DNA of 52,792 bases, taken from the NCBI GenBank assembly GCA_002449335.1, contig DKDL01000028.1:1-52792 (forward strand), given 5' to 3'. A program made the position numbers and the translations under genes. The notes below the pieces were generated by a model that was not told the origin of the DNA, did not search any database, and saw only the letters and a program-made list of their open reading frames with translations. Source of the DNA: Succinatimonas sp. UBA6849. GTDB lineage: Bacteria > Pseudomonadota > Gammaproteobacteria > Enterobacterales > Succinivibrionaceae. This document shows, piece by piece, positions 38,100 through 46,472 of this stretch. Each line of letters begins with the position of its first letter. The stretch's first letter is position 1.

Positions 38100-39167
38100 T
38101 TATTTAACTTCCTTTTCTGTGTAGTAACCTGAATCGATTAAAACTTCCTTTAAGTTGTCTTTGGTTACAACGATTGGTGAGCACAGGTATGAAGGAATTA
38201 CGCCTGTACCGTTATTGTAGGTCTTAGTATCGTTAACAGGAACTTCCTTGTTCTCAACGATAGCATTAACCATCTTTACAACCTGGTCAGCTAGAACACG
38301 GGTGTCCTTGAATACTGACATGGTCTGTAAACCGCGCTTGATGTTCTTAACTGATGGCTTATCGCAATCCTGACCAGTTAAGAGAGGGAAATTGTCAGCG
38401 TTGTAGCCTGATGCGGTTAAAGCATTGGTTACACCGTTTGCAACAGAGTCGTTTGAAGATAGAACAACGTCTAACTTAACACCGTCTGGACCATAGCCTA
38501 CTGATGAAATTAAGTTCTCCATACGCTTTTGAGCTTCCTCAGTTGACCAGTTTAGAGTAGCAACCTGCTCTTTCTTGGTCTGGCCTGACTTACATACTAA
38601 CTTACCACTATCTAAGTAAGGCTGTAAGATATCCATTGCACCACCGAAGAAGAAGTTTACGTTGTTGTCATCGATAGAGCCTGTGAATAACTCAATATTC
38701 TTAGGAGTTGTTGCATCATCCTTTAACTTTAATGTGTCAACAATAAAGTTACCCTGGATCTGACCTACTTTGTAGTTATCAAAGGTTGCATAATATGAAA
38801 TTGCCTTTGAATTCATGATCAGACGATCGTATGAAACAACTGGAATTGCTTTATCGATAGCACCCTGTAAAGCTGTGGTTAAAGCACCACCATCAATAGG
38901 AGCTACAACTAAAACATCTACGTCACCAGAAATCATGTTCTCAATCTGGCTTACCTGAGTAGGAATGTCGTTATCGCCTGCGTATAAAAGTTCAACCTTA
39001 TGACCTGCTGCTTCTAACTGAGCTTTTAAGTTGTGACCATCCTGGTTCCAACGCTGTAATGACTGAGTTGGCATTGAAACACCGATAGTAGCTGCATTAG
39101 CTGCTGAAAAAGCTGTACATGCTAAAACTGCGCAACATAGTGTGGTCAAAGTTGTTTTAATTTTCAT
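38100..39167 (-). CDS. chvE: ChvE-like periplasmic sugar-binding protein
   Basis: The mature protein binds aldoses, probably including xylose, and delivers them to the GguAB-type importer. From the ATG at 39167 (355 residues; GAGG six bases upstream) it has a signal peptide cleaved near Ala-Asn-Ala (about 25). Sequence motifs follow ChvE closely: QRWNQDGHNLKAQLEAAGHK, DNDIPTQVSQIENMI, YDRLIMNSKAISYYATFDN, GSIDDNNVNFF, SNDSVANGV and the DTKTYNNGTGVIPSYLCSP tail. It heads the operon. A second ATG at 39179 lacks a ribosome binding site. Confidence 0.9.
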   Translation of the reverse strand: MKIKTTLTTLCCAVLACTAFSAANAATIGVSMPTQSLQRWNQDGHNLKAQLEAAGHKVELLYAGDNDIPTQVSQIENMISGDVDVLVVAPIDGGALTTALQGAIDKAIPVVSYDRLIMNSKAISYYATFDNYKVGQIQGNFIVDTLKLKDDATTPKNIELFTGSIDDNNVNFFFGGAMDILQPYLDSGKLVCKSGQTKKEQVATLNWSTEEAQKRMENLISSVGYGPDGVKLDVVLSSNDSVANGVTNALTASGYNADNFPLLTGQDCDKPSVKNIKRGLQTMSVFKDTRVLADQVVKMVNAIVENKEVPVNDTKTYNNGTGVIPSYLCSPIVVTKDNLKEVLIDSGYYTEKEVK

Positions 39168-39194
39168 AGTAAACCTCATGTTTGATTATATATT

Positions 39195-39217
39195 TGTGCA
39201 CGTGCACATAAATTATA
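39195..39217 (-). promoter_or_regulatory. sugar-operon promoter with LacI-type operator
   Basis: TGTGCACGTGCACA (39195-39208) is a perfect 14-bp palindrome with a central CG, as in LacI-family operators. On the minus strand TATAAT (39217-39212) lies just upstream, which puts the operator at about the transcription start. No good -35 lies 15-19 bases above the -10, consistent with an activator-dependent promoter, but no clear CRP site was identified. Confidence 0.7.
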
Positions 39218-39752
39218 GTAGAGCTTTCATTTCAAAAAATCACGAAAATAATTTTTTCCTTGTTTAAAAATGGGAAACGTATCATATTTTTAAGTAACTC
39301 ACTGTTTTATATGATTTATTTTTAGATTTTTTGAAAATTTGTAGAATTTTTTATTTACAAAATTAGAAAATTTTTATATTCGCAAACGATTACGCAAATT
39401 GCACAGTCGTAACGTTAAAGTTGATGAAGGTCAAATTTTATCTTATTGATTTATATGGATTAAGGCACTTTTTAGGGTTATCACACAGTATGCTACAAAG
39501 TGAATAACCTATACACAGGTCCTTTGTATTGATAGGTTAATATTGTGTAATACTTTTATCAAAAAAGTAGAATTTTAAGCAGTTATTTTTCTAGTATTTT
39601 AGATTTCTATTCCAAATTGGAAGAAAATTGAGTTGTGCAAAATCCTGTGACAAAAGATCATCTGATGCATTTTTTGAGCATCAGATGTTCAATAGATCAT
39701 ACGTTTTACGGAAGTGAATTTAGATAAAGAAACGATGTAACCGTTTTCTTAA
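39218..39752. other. gene-free region upstream of the sugar operon
   Basis: No supported gene. It is very AT-rich. A hairpin CATCTGATGC (39659-39668) with GCATCAGATG (39678-39687) has perfect 10-bp arms and may end the Sel1 gene transcript from the right, though a T-run is not in place. CGCAAACGATTACGC (39380 area) looks like a weak LacI-type half-site. I see no promoter for the leftward operon other than at 39212. Confidence 0.5.
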
Positions 39753-41294
39753 TTATTTGGATTTTTTATTAAGAGAGTCTGTGTTTTTACAGCCGTCGTT
39801 ATTACCTAATTGACAGGCTAACTCGAAGTATTTTTTGGCAAGTTTTAAGTCCTGTTTTACGCCCATACTGTCTTTGTAGATGTAGCCTAGAAGGTTGCAT
39901 CCTAAGGCATTTTTACCTTTGCAAGAAACATCAAAATACTCTCTTGCCTTTTTTAGATTTGGGCTTATACCCTGACCGAAGGTATACATAATTCCAAGAT
40001 TTGCGCAGGCAAGCGAGTCATGTAATGAACAGCTTGTATTAAAGAGTTTAAAGGCTTTAGTATAGTCGCGCTCTACGCCTTCACCGTTCTGATAGACTGT
40101 ACCTAAATTTGTACATCCTTCAACCGAACCTAATGAACAGCTCTTATCAAAAAAATCATGAGCAGCTTTAAAATCTTCTTTTACAACCACACCATTGATA
40201 TACATAATGCCTAAGCTTGAGCAGGCATTACCATTGTCACCTGCGCAACTTAGTTCATATGATTTAAAAGCTTTCTTTAAATCTTTTTCAACACCAAATC
40301 CGCGCTCATAAGCATAACCTAAATACAGACAGCCTTGAGGATCATTCATTGAACAGCTTTTAGTAAGTAACTTAACCGCCTTTTTCGCATCAGTTTCTAC
40401 ACTGATACCCTTCTGGTACATCAATCCTAAGTTTGCGCAACCTCTGGCATCATTTAAAGAGCAAGCTTTGTCAAACATGTCGTGACCTAACTTAATATCT
40501 CGAGGCAGACCATTACCATTTGCATACATATTGCCAAGACTGGTACAGCCCTGACCGTTATCTAAAAGACAGGCTTTTCTAAAGTGCTCAGCAGCTTTTA
40601 GGTAGGATACATCAACACCTATACCTGCATAGTAAACAGTACCGATATTAGTGCATCCCTGACCATATTTAAGTTCACAACCTTTAGAGTACAGCTCTAA
40701 AGCTTTTTTAATGCTCTGCTTTACAGTGTCACCTTTTTCATACATGACACCTAAGTAAGTGCATGATTTGCCATCCTCGCCCTTACAGCCTTTTTCAAAA
40801 GCATCTTTGGCCAGAGCATAGCTGTGCCTTAAATCAGGTGACTTAATCTCAATTAAGCCTAAATTTCCGCAGGCCTGAACGTAACCAAAGTTGCATGCCT
40901 TTTTATAGAATTCTTCAGCTGCTACAAAGTCAGTTTGAGCTGTATTTGGAATTACAAATTCTGAGGCTATTGAAGAGCAGATCTCTCCATCACCAAGGTC
41001 ACATGCCTTTAAGAATAGCTGCTTTGACTTATCAGCACTCTTCTCTACACTGTTGCCTTTACTGTCTTTTCCAGAGGCATAAGCTTTAGCTGCATTTACA
41101 CAGGATACAGCGTCACCTGACTGACATTTTGTTTCAGCCTTTTCAGTCTCAGTTTTAAAGCAAGCTGTAAGAACTACAGAACTTAATAAGATGGCAGAGG
41201 TGATAGCAAGAGAATTTAAAACTCGTTTTTTAGCGCTGTTACATCTATCTAGGATATTTTTGTCAAAAGTAGTAGTTATTTTTTGAATATGCAT
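39753..41294 (-). CDS. cysteine-rich Sel1-repeat lipoprotein (Hcp-like)
   Basis: The 513-residue product has a signal sequence (hydrophobic about 28-41) ending in lipobox LTAC with Cys45, so it is probably a lipoprotein. About twelve 36-residue Sel1-like repeats follow, each with a paired-Cys pattern such as GCTNLGTVYQNGEGVERDYTKAF and ACANLGIMY, as in Helicobacter Hcp proteins, where the paired Cys form disulfides in each repeat. Such solenoids act in protein interactions at the envelope; no enzyme motif is visible. Charged Lys/Ser end. It is a single gene reading toward the sugar operon. Confidence 0.85.
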   Translation of the reverse strand: MHIQKITTTFDKNILDRCNSAKKRVLNSLAITSAILLSSVVLTACFKTETEKAETKCQSGDAVSCVNAAKAYASGKDSKGNSVEKSADKSKQLFLKACDLGDGEICSSIASEFVIPNTAQTDFVAAEEFYKKACNFGYVQACGNLGLIEIKSPDLRHSYALAKDAFEKGCKGEDGKSCTYLGVMYEKGDTVKQSIKKALELYSKGCELKYGQGCTNIGTVYYAGIGVDVSYLKAAEHFRKACLLDNGQGCTSLGNMYANGNGLPRDIKLGHDMFDKACSLNDARGCANLGLMYQKGISVETDAKKAVKLLTKSCSMNDPQGCLYLGYAYERGFGVEKDLKKAFKSYELSCAGDNGNACSSLGIMYINGVVVKEDFKAAHDFFDKSCSLGSVEGCTNLGTVYQNGEGVERDYTKAFKLFNTSCSLHDSLACANLGIMYTFGQGISPNLKKAREYFDVSCKGKNALGCNLLGYIYKDSMGVKQDLKLAKKYFELACQLGNNDGCKNTDSLNKKSK

Positions 41295-41321
41295 AAGTGG
41301 ACCTTTTGTTATCTACACCTA

Positions 41322-41405
41322 TTATATGCAACTTAAACTAAATTTACGAACACATGTGTCAAGTTATATGCAACTTAAACTAAATTTACGAACACATGTG
41401 TCAAG
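41322..41405. repeat. exact tandem duplication of 42 bp upstream of the Sel1 gene
   Basis: The 42 bases at 41322-41363 recur with no mismatch at 41364-41405. Each copy contains the palindrome ACACATGTGT and, on the minus strand, TTGACA. TATAAT (minus strand, 41326-41321) at the end of the first copy is a candidate -10 for the Sel1 gene, so the duplication doubles promoter-upstream sequence. The rest of 41406-41546 contains a GCTTTTAT/ATAAAAGC dyad at about 41420-41437 and no gene. Confidence 0.85.
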
Positions 41406-41546
41406 CTTATGGATGTAACGAAGCTTTTATCAATAAAAGCAGATTAGGTAAGACTATTTGAATATATTCATAAGACCAATCGAAAAGATCCAAGTTAATG
41501 AGCTCATGGTATATTAGGCTGAACAAGATACAGTTGAGAAATTAAG

Positions 41547-42740
41547 ATGTACGAAAACTCTAAAAGAGCTGGAAAATTGTCTTTTCTGCTCACAGGTATC
41601 GGTATGGCTCCATGGGCTGCAATCATGCCCTATGTCAAAGACCGCTTATCCTTAGATGAAATTTATTATGCACAGCTTTTACTATCATTTGGTATCGGAG
41701 CTGTAATAGGAATGCCCTTAGCTGGTATCTTATGCAAAAGATTTGGCGTTAAAAATGTAATTGTGTCGGCTCTGTTTCTACTGTTTTTAACAGTGCTAGC
41801 AATTAGTAGCCCATCTATTGCCTATGCTCCTGCTGTTGTGGCTGTTACTTTATGGGGATTCTTCATTGGACTATTAGAAGTTGCCAACAACATCTACGGC
41901 ACTTTTTTTGAAGATCTGACTAAACAGCATCTACTCGCAGGATTTCAGGCTTATGCAACCATAGGTTGCATCTTTTCTGCAATTATCTATCCTGTTCTTT
42001 TACCATTTGGGCTTTCACCATTTACTGTTTCAATTTTAATAACTGTTCCTTGTCTCTTGCTTATGTTTTACTGTCATAAACATCTTATCAATACGCATGG
42101 ACAAAGATCTGATGACAACTCTATGAGTGCTATCTCAACAGATAACACTATTGTCTGTGTTCAAGAGAACTTTACAAAGTTTGAAATTGTAATTGCAGGT
42201 ATTGCCTGCTTATTGATGTTCTTGTGTGAAGGTATGGTCTATGACTGGAGTGGTGTGTACCTAAACGTTAAGTGCAATGTAAGCTTTGAGATAGCTGCAA
42301 TTGGTTATGCTATATTCCAGTGTGCTGTAGCTTTTATGAGGTTAATTGGTGACAGACTGGTCTCTAAAATTGGCGGTACAAAACTACTTTGTACAGGAAG
42401 CATCATAGCTTTTATAACACTGCAATTTATCGCCATTCATCATGAAGCTATAGTTGTAATTACCTCATTTGCAATTACAGGTCTTGCCTTAGGCAATGTG
42501 GTACCGGTAATTATCTCAACTGTAGCAAAAAACTGTGGCAAGAATAAATCTGCTGCAATCTCAACAGTTGGCACTATTGGTTACTCAGGAGTTCTCATAG
42601 GTCCAGCTCTTTTAGGTCTATTAGCAGACAGATTTGGTCTTGAAATGATCTTCTCATTTGTAGGTGCATTAACTTTAGTGATGTGTTTGCTGTGTTGGTA
42701 TATCTTAAGACAACATAGTAAACATTCGGTTATTTTATAA
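41547..42740 (+). CDS. MFS transporter
   Basis: The 397-residue product has about 12 TM segments of the major facilitator superfamily. The loop between TM2 and TM3 has GILCKRFGVKNVIV (a GXXXDRXGRR variant), and TM4-5 contain EVANNIYGTFFEDL, as in YbjJ-like transporters. A central cytoplasmic loop (about 187-205) carries His, Gln, Asp, Ser. The second half starts EIVIAGIACLLMFLCEGMVYDW. Substrate unknown, sugar or drug possible. The start is an ATG with only weak purine-rich sequence upstream. It is not overlapped by neighbours. Confidence 0.8.
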   Translation: MYENSKRAGKLSFLLTGIGMAPWAAIMPYVKDRLSLDEIYYAQLLLSFGIGAVIGMPLAGILCKRFGVKNVIVSALFLLFLTVLAISSPSIAYAPAVVAVTLWGFFIGLLEVANNIYGTFFEDLTKQHLLAGFQAYATIGCIFSAIIYPVLLPFGLSPFTVSILITVPCLLLMFYCHKHLINTHGQRSDDNSMSAISTDNTIVCVQENFTKFEIVIAGIACLLMFLCEGMVYDWSGVYLNVKCNVSFEIAAIGYAIFQCAVAFMRLIGDRLVSKIGGTKLLCTGSIIAFITLQFIAIHHEAIVVITSFAITGLALGNVVPVIISTVAKNCGKNKSAAISTVGTIGYSGVLIGPALLGLLADRFGLEMIFSFVGALTLVMCLLCWYILRQHSKHSVIL

Positions 42741-42765
42741 ATCAAACATATTTAAGAGGGCTGTC

Positions 42766-44355
42766 ATGTACATAAATGAAGACAACATATTATTCAAAAG
42801 TCTTTTGAGATCAAATTACGTCGACAAGACTGGAATAATATCCTTTTTAAATAAGCTTATCGATACAGAGAATCGTTTTGTCTGTGTCACAAGGCCAAGA
42901 CGCTTTGGAAAATCAGCTACTGCTCGTACGTTAAATGCATATTATTCGAAAGGCTGCGACTCAAAAGAGCTCTTTTCAAATCTTGAAATTGCAAAAGATC
43001 CTGACTTTTAAACTCATCTTAATAAACATGAGGTCATCTTTCTGGACATGCAATCATACATTCCTACAGATGGTTCTGATGAAACTTATCTTCAACGTTT
43101 CAATCGAGAACTAACTCATGAGCTAGTTGATCACTATCCAGAACTTGCATCGGAGCAAGAACCTCTACACTTGAACGAGGTGCTACCAAGGATTGGTAGA
43201 AAATTCGTTTTTATTATAGATGAATGGGATTTTCCAATAGAACGCTACAAAGACGATCCTGAGTTCATTGAAAAATATCTTGACGTACTAAGAAGACTTT
43301 TTAAAGAAACTACTTGTGCAAATTGCGTTTCTCTTGTCTATATGACAGGTATTTTGCCTCTAATTCGATTTGATTCTCAGTCATCTCTAAATAATTTCAT
43401 CGAATTTACCATGGTAAATTCAGGTCCTATTGCAAAATTCTGTGGATTTACCGAGTATGAAGTTACAAAGCTGTGCAAAGAACATAATCTTGATCCAGAT
43501 AAGGTTAGACTTTGGTACAAGGGCTACCGTTTTGGCGAATATACAGTCTACAACCCTTTTGAAATTTCACAACTTATTTGGATGCAAGATTATTTCCCCT
43601 ATTGGTCTCATACTGCAACATGTGGCTACATGAAAAACGCAATATCAAGTGATTATGCAAATTTGCATGAAGATCTAATAAGACTTTGCGCTGGTGACAA
43701 AGTTTCAAATCTTGATCTATTGAGCATGAATAACCTAAACACTCACTTAAACAGCAAGGATGCTGTTCTTTTGTATTTAGTGACACTAGGTTACCTAACT
43801 TACGACATAGAAACAGGAAGCGTTTTTCCGCCTACTGAGGAAACAAGAAATGATCTTGTAAGCACAATAGAAGAACTAAATTGGCAAGATTATAAAGATT
43901 TACTAAGAGCTTCTAATGAAATACTAGAGAGCTTAATTTTAAATGACGATAAAAGAGCATCAGAGCTCTTTAATCTGTTCATCAAAAGAGAATTTAAGAG
44001 CAACTCCTCTTTATTTTGTTCAAAAACAGAATTAAAGCTTAAGAAATCTGTACTTCTTTCTCTTTTGGCAACTGAGAGATATTTCTTTACACCTCTTCAA
44101 AGCGATCCAAGATTTAAAGAATTAGCAGATCTTGTTTACATACCAAAATATAACTACAGAGATGACAAATACAAGTTTGCAATCTTTATAAAACTAAACT
44201 CTAAACTTGATATCAAAGATGTTATCTGCAAGATTAAAGAGAGTGAATACCTTCCAATGCTTAAGAAATTTGCAGACAGAGGTCTATTAGTCAACATCAA
44301 TTATGAGGCTAATACTCAAGATACCGTATGTAACATTAAAGACATTGAATTTTAG
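42766..44355 (+). pseudogene. AAA-ATPase/DUF1703-like gene interrupted by an in-frame stop
   Basis: Residues 1-81 carry NYVDKTGIISFLNK and P-loop RPRRFGKS, ending at TAA (43009-43011). The frame then continues unbroken from 43012 with THLNKHEVIFLDM, FVFIIDEWD (Walker B), GFTEYEV and DPDKVRLWYKGYRFG, to 44355. A single base change therefore splits a 529-codon gene of the AAA-ATPase-like/PD-(D/E)XK nuclease family, which is common in gut bacteria. Two fragments start at 42766 (GAGGG upstream) and at 43048. The C-terminal nuclease region AIFIKLNSK lacks the usual E-x-K, suggesting decay. Readthrough is not excluded. Confidence 0.8.
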
Positions 44356-44508
44356 TAAACTAACGTATACTGCATATTAAAAACCAATTTATCTGAGCAG
44401 TGAATGTTAAATTTATGCAAAGGGATTTAACAAAATCTTAGCAAGATTGAAAAATATATTTAACACGAATTTAACAATAATAGTATCTGAACTTTACTCG
44501 CGAAACTT

Positions 44509-44545
44509 AAACTTCCTATGTATGTATAACTTATTTAGGAAGTTT
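44509..44545 (+). promoter_or_regulatory. hairpin sequestering the ribosome binding site of the CMD-like gene
   Basis: AAACTTCCTA (44509-44518) is exactly complementary to TAGGAAGTTT (44536-44545), with a 17-base loop. The second arm includes the Shine-Dalgarno AGGAAG four bases before the ATG at 44547. In the folded state the ribosome could not bind. The rest of 44356-44508 holds no gene. Confidence 0.7.
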
Positions 44546-44546
44546 T

Positions 44547-45614
44547 ATGAAAAATGACAAATTACCTCACTATCTGAAAGCAATTATCGTTTCAGATCCA
44601 GAACTCGTAGCAATTCTCTCTAAGAATACTAAAGAAGACAACGCAACAGCTTTTGACTTGAAGGCTCCAGAGTTTAAGACAGCTCTTACTGGTGTGTTAT
44701 TAGGATCAAACAGCTTTGAACTATTTAAAAAGATCTTGCCTGATCTTATCGATGACAAAGATTTCAACATTTCATATCTAAAAGAATGCCTGTATTTTGC
44801 AGTTCCATTCTTAGGAATTGCCAGTGTCTATCCTTTCTTAAAGGAAGTAGCAAAGTTCGTAGGTAAGAACGAATTATCACTTTCTAAACAAGATTATGCT
44901 GTAACTGACGATGCAAAGAATATTGATTTAAGACATCGCATCTTTGATTCAAGAACTGGTTTTGGTATCAGTGAGAACGATGCTACTAATACGTTCAAAA
45001 AGAGCATTGATGAGTTTGTGTTCAAGAAATTCTATGAAAGAACACTCTTAACCTATAAAGCAAAAGAGCTTTTAGCTTTATTTGTGGTGCTCGCATCTAA
45101 TGCTTCTGCTCAGACTTTAACCGAGCACGTAAATGCAGCTTTAAAGACTGGTAACTCTAAAGAGGAATTACTCTCTTTAATTGAAGCAATATCAATCTTC
45201 TCAGGATATATCAAAGCTTCTGAAGCTATCCGAGCTGTAAAGAATGCTAAAAAGTTAACTGTTATTACCTCTTTAGATAAGGCTCAATCAAAGGCAGAAG
45301 AAGATAAGACCTCTGAACAAAAGCCAGAGAACAAAAGCTCAAAAGACAAAGACGATAGCAAGAAATCAGATAAAAAGTCAGATGAGAAAGAAACAAAATC
45401 TGGACATACAAAATCTAAAAAGAAAGATAAAAAGTCCGAGGATAAAGTCTTAGCTGATGCAGAAGAAAAAACATCATCAAAAGACGATAAGTCAAATAAT
45501 GACAATGCTGATGCAACTCCTCAAGAGGATAAAACAACAGTTTTAGATGGTACTGTCAAAGCTGATAAAAAGGATAAGACCTTAGGCAAGCAGAAAAAGT
45601 CTCATAATAAATAA
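44547..45614 (+). CDS. CMD-like domain protein with long charged tail
   Basis: Residues 1-235 are helical and end in a segment like carboxymuconolactone decarboxylase/AhpD domains: KELLALFVVLASNASAQTLTEHVNAALKTGNSKEELLSLIEAISIFSGYIKASEAI. The CXXC pair of active AhpD is absent, and no catalytic residue can be named. A similar motif occurs earlier (residues 46-100), so two domains are possible. Residues 245-355 are Lys/Glu/Asp/Ser-rich and disordered, with repeated KKSDKKSDEK-like pieces. Role unknown. The ribosome binding site sits in a 10-bp hairpin. Confidence 0.6.
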   Translation: MKNDKLPHYLKAIIVSDPELVAILSKNTKEDNATAFDLKAPEFKTALTGVLLGSNSFELFKKILPDLIDDKDFNISYLKECLYFAVPFLGIASVYPFLKEVAKFVGKNELSLSKQDYAVTDDAKNIDLRHRIFDSRTGFGISENDATNTFKKSIDEFVFKKFYERTLLTYKAKELLALFVVLASNASAQTLTEHVNAALKTGNSKEELLSLIEAISIFSGYIKASEAIRAVKNAKKLTVITSLDKAQSKAEEDKTSEQKPENKSSKDKDDSKKSDKKSDEKETKSGHTKSKKKDKKSEDKVLADAEEKTSSKDDKSNNDNADATPQEDKTTVLDGTVKADKKDKTLGKQKKSHNK

Positions 45615-45631
45615 AAACAACTATGTCTTAT

Positions 45632-45665
45632 AAAGGATCTCCATCATTTGAAGATCCTTTATTTT
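45632..45665 (+). terminator. terminator after the CMD-like gene
   Basis: AAAGGATCT (45632-45640) pairs with AGATCCTTT (45652-45660), followed by ATTTTTAT. It lies 18 bases after the CMD-like stop and before the convergent TetR gene. Confidence 0.85.
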
Positions 45666-45715
45666 TATCCATAGATTAAACTTTCACTCTCGATTTAAAC
45701 TCCTGTAAAATGCTC

Positions 45716-46324
45716 CTACTTTGTAGATAACATCCTTTTTATATCCAACGTTACAGCTACAAGGGCTCTTTCAAATTGCTTTTTTACAAATGCTTTATCC
45801 TCAGCACTGTCATATAAAGCGTAGTACATAAAAACTACAGAATAGAAGCGAGACGCTTGTACATATGGATCTTTAATCTTTAGAGCTCTAAAGATATCAC
45901 TTACATATGACACGGGACCTGAGGACAAATATTGAGCATAGAGTTCTTTCATCTTTTCAGAGTTGTATTGCTCTATGGTTAGGATCTTTCTAAAGGATGA
46001 AGCAAAGTCATCTTCAGTCCAAAAGCTAAACATCTCTAAAGATGCTCTGAACACATCTTCAAGTGTTACCTTTTGATTAGTTTTTGGTGTTTTACCTATA
46101 CTTTTAACAGGGATGATATTTTCATCTGACGGGTCGCTATTCTTTTGTTCCATCTTTAACAAAATAGCATCAAAGATTGCCTGCTTACTTTCAAAGTGCC
46201 TGTAAAGAGCTCCTTTTGTAATAGACAGAGCAGCCGCTATCTGACTTGTAGATACCGCACCAAAACCATTTTGTGCAAACAAATGCAAAGCTGCATTTAA
46301 GATGTTGTCTTTTGTAGAGGTCAT
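45716..46324 (-). CDS. TetR-family transcription regulator
   Basis: The 202-residue product has the TetR N-terminal helix-turn-helix (about 5-50: KDNILNAALHLFAQNGFGAVSTSQIAAALSITKGALYRHFESKQAIFDAI) and a helical ligand domain. Such regulators usually repress a transporter or stress gene. CGTTTAC and its complement GTAAACG lie 30 bases upstream, with spacing typical of a TetR operator, so autoregulation is likely. The convergent CMD-like gene and the MFS transporter 3 kb away are possible targets, but no target can be shown. Confidence 0.88.
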   Translation of the reverse strand: MTSTKDNILNAALHLFAQNGFGAVSTSQIAAALSITKGALYRHFESKQAIFDAILLKMEQKNSDPSDENIIPVKSIGKTPKTNQKVTLEDVFRASLEMFSFWTEDDFASSFRKILTIEQYNSEKMKELYAQYLSSGPVSYVSDIFRALKIKDPYVQASRFYSVVFMYYALYDSAEDKAFVKKQFERALVAVTLDIKRMLSTK

Positions 46325-46353
46325 AGCAATTACTCAATTATCTTGTAACCTAT

Positions 46354-46375
46354 CGTTTACAGATCCTAGTAAACG
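46354..46375 (-). promoter_or_regulatory. TetR-type operator
   Basis: CGTTTAC (46354-46360) and GTAAACG (46369-46375) are perfect complements separated by 8 bases. TTTACTT/AAGTAAA (46380-46397) gives a second dyad alongside. Both are in the 5' region of the TetR-family gene. Confidence 0.55.
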
Positions 46376-46401
46376 GATGTTTACTTTGTCAAGTAAAAAA
46401 A

Positions 46402-46422
46402 GATCTGGTCATAGACCAGATC
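46402..46422 (-). terminator. terminator after the BspA-like gene
   Basis: GATCTGGTC and GACCAGATC form a perfect 9-bp stem with a 3-base loop, followed on the minus strand by TTTTTTTA. It ends transcription from the BspA-like gene, whose stop is at 46473. Confidence 0.88.
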
Positions 46423-46472
46423 AAAAAGACAAAAAAAATAACTACAGAGAATCAAAAATGTTAAATCGTTAC

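Noticed and set aside
39659..39687. Intrinsic terminator for the Sel1 gene
   Set aside because: The stem is perfect but neither strand has a following T-run; recorded only as a hairpin.
46402..46422. Part of the TetR operator
   Set aside because: The T-run on the minus strand and position after the BspA-like stop make it a terminator.
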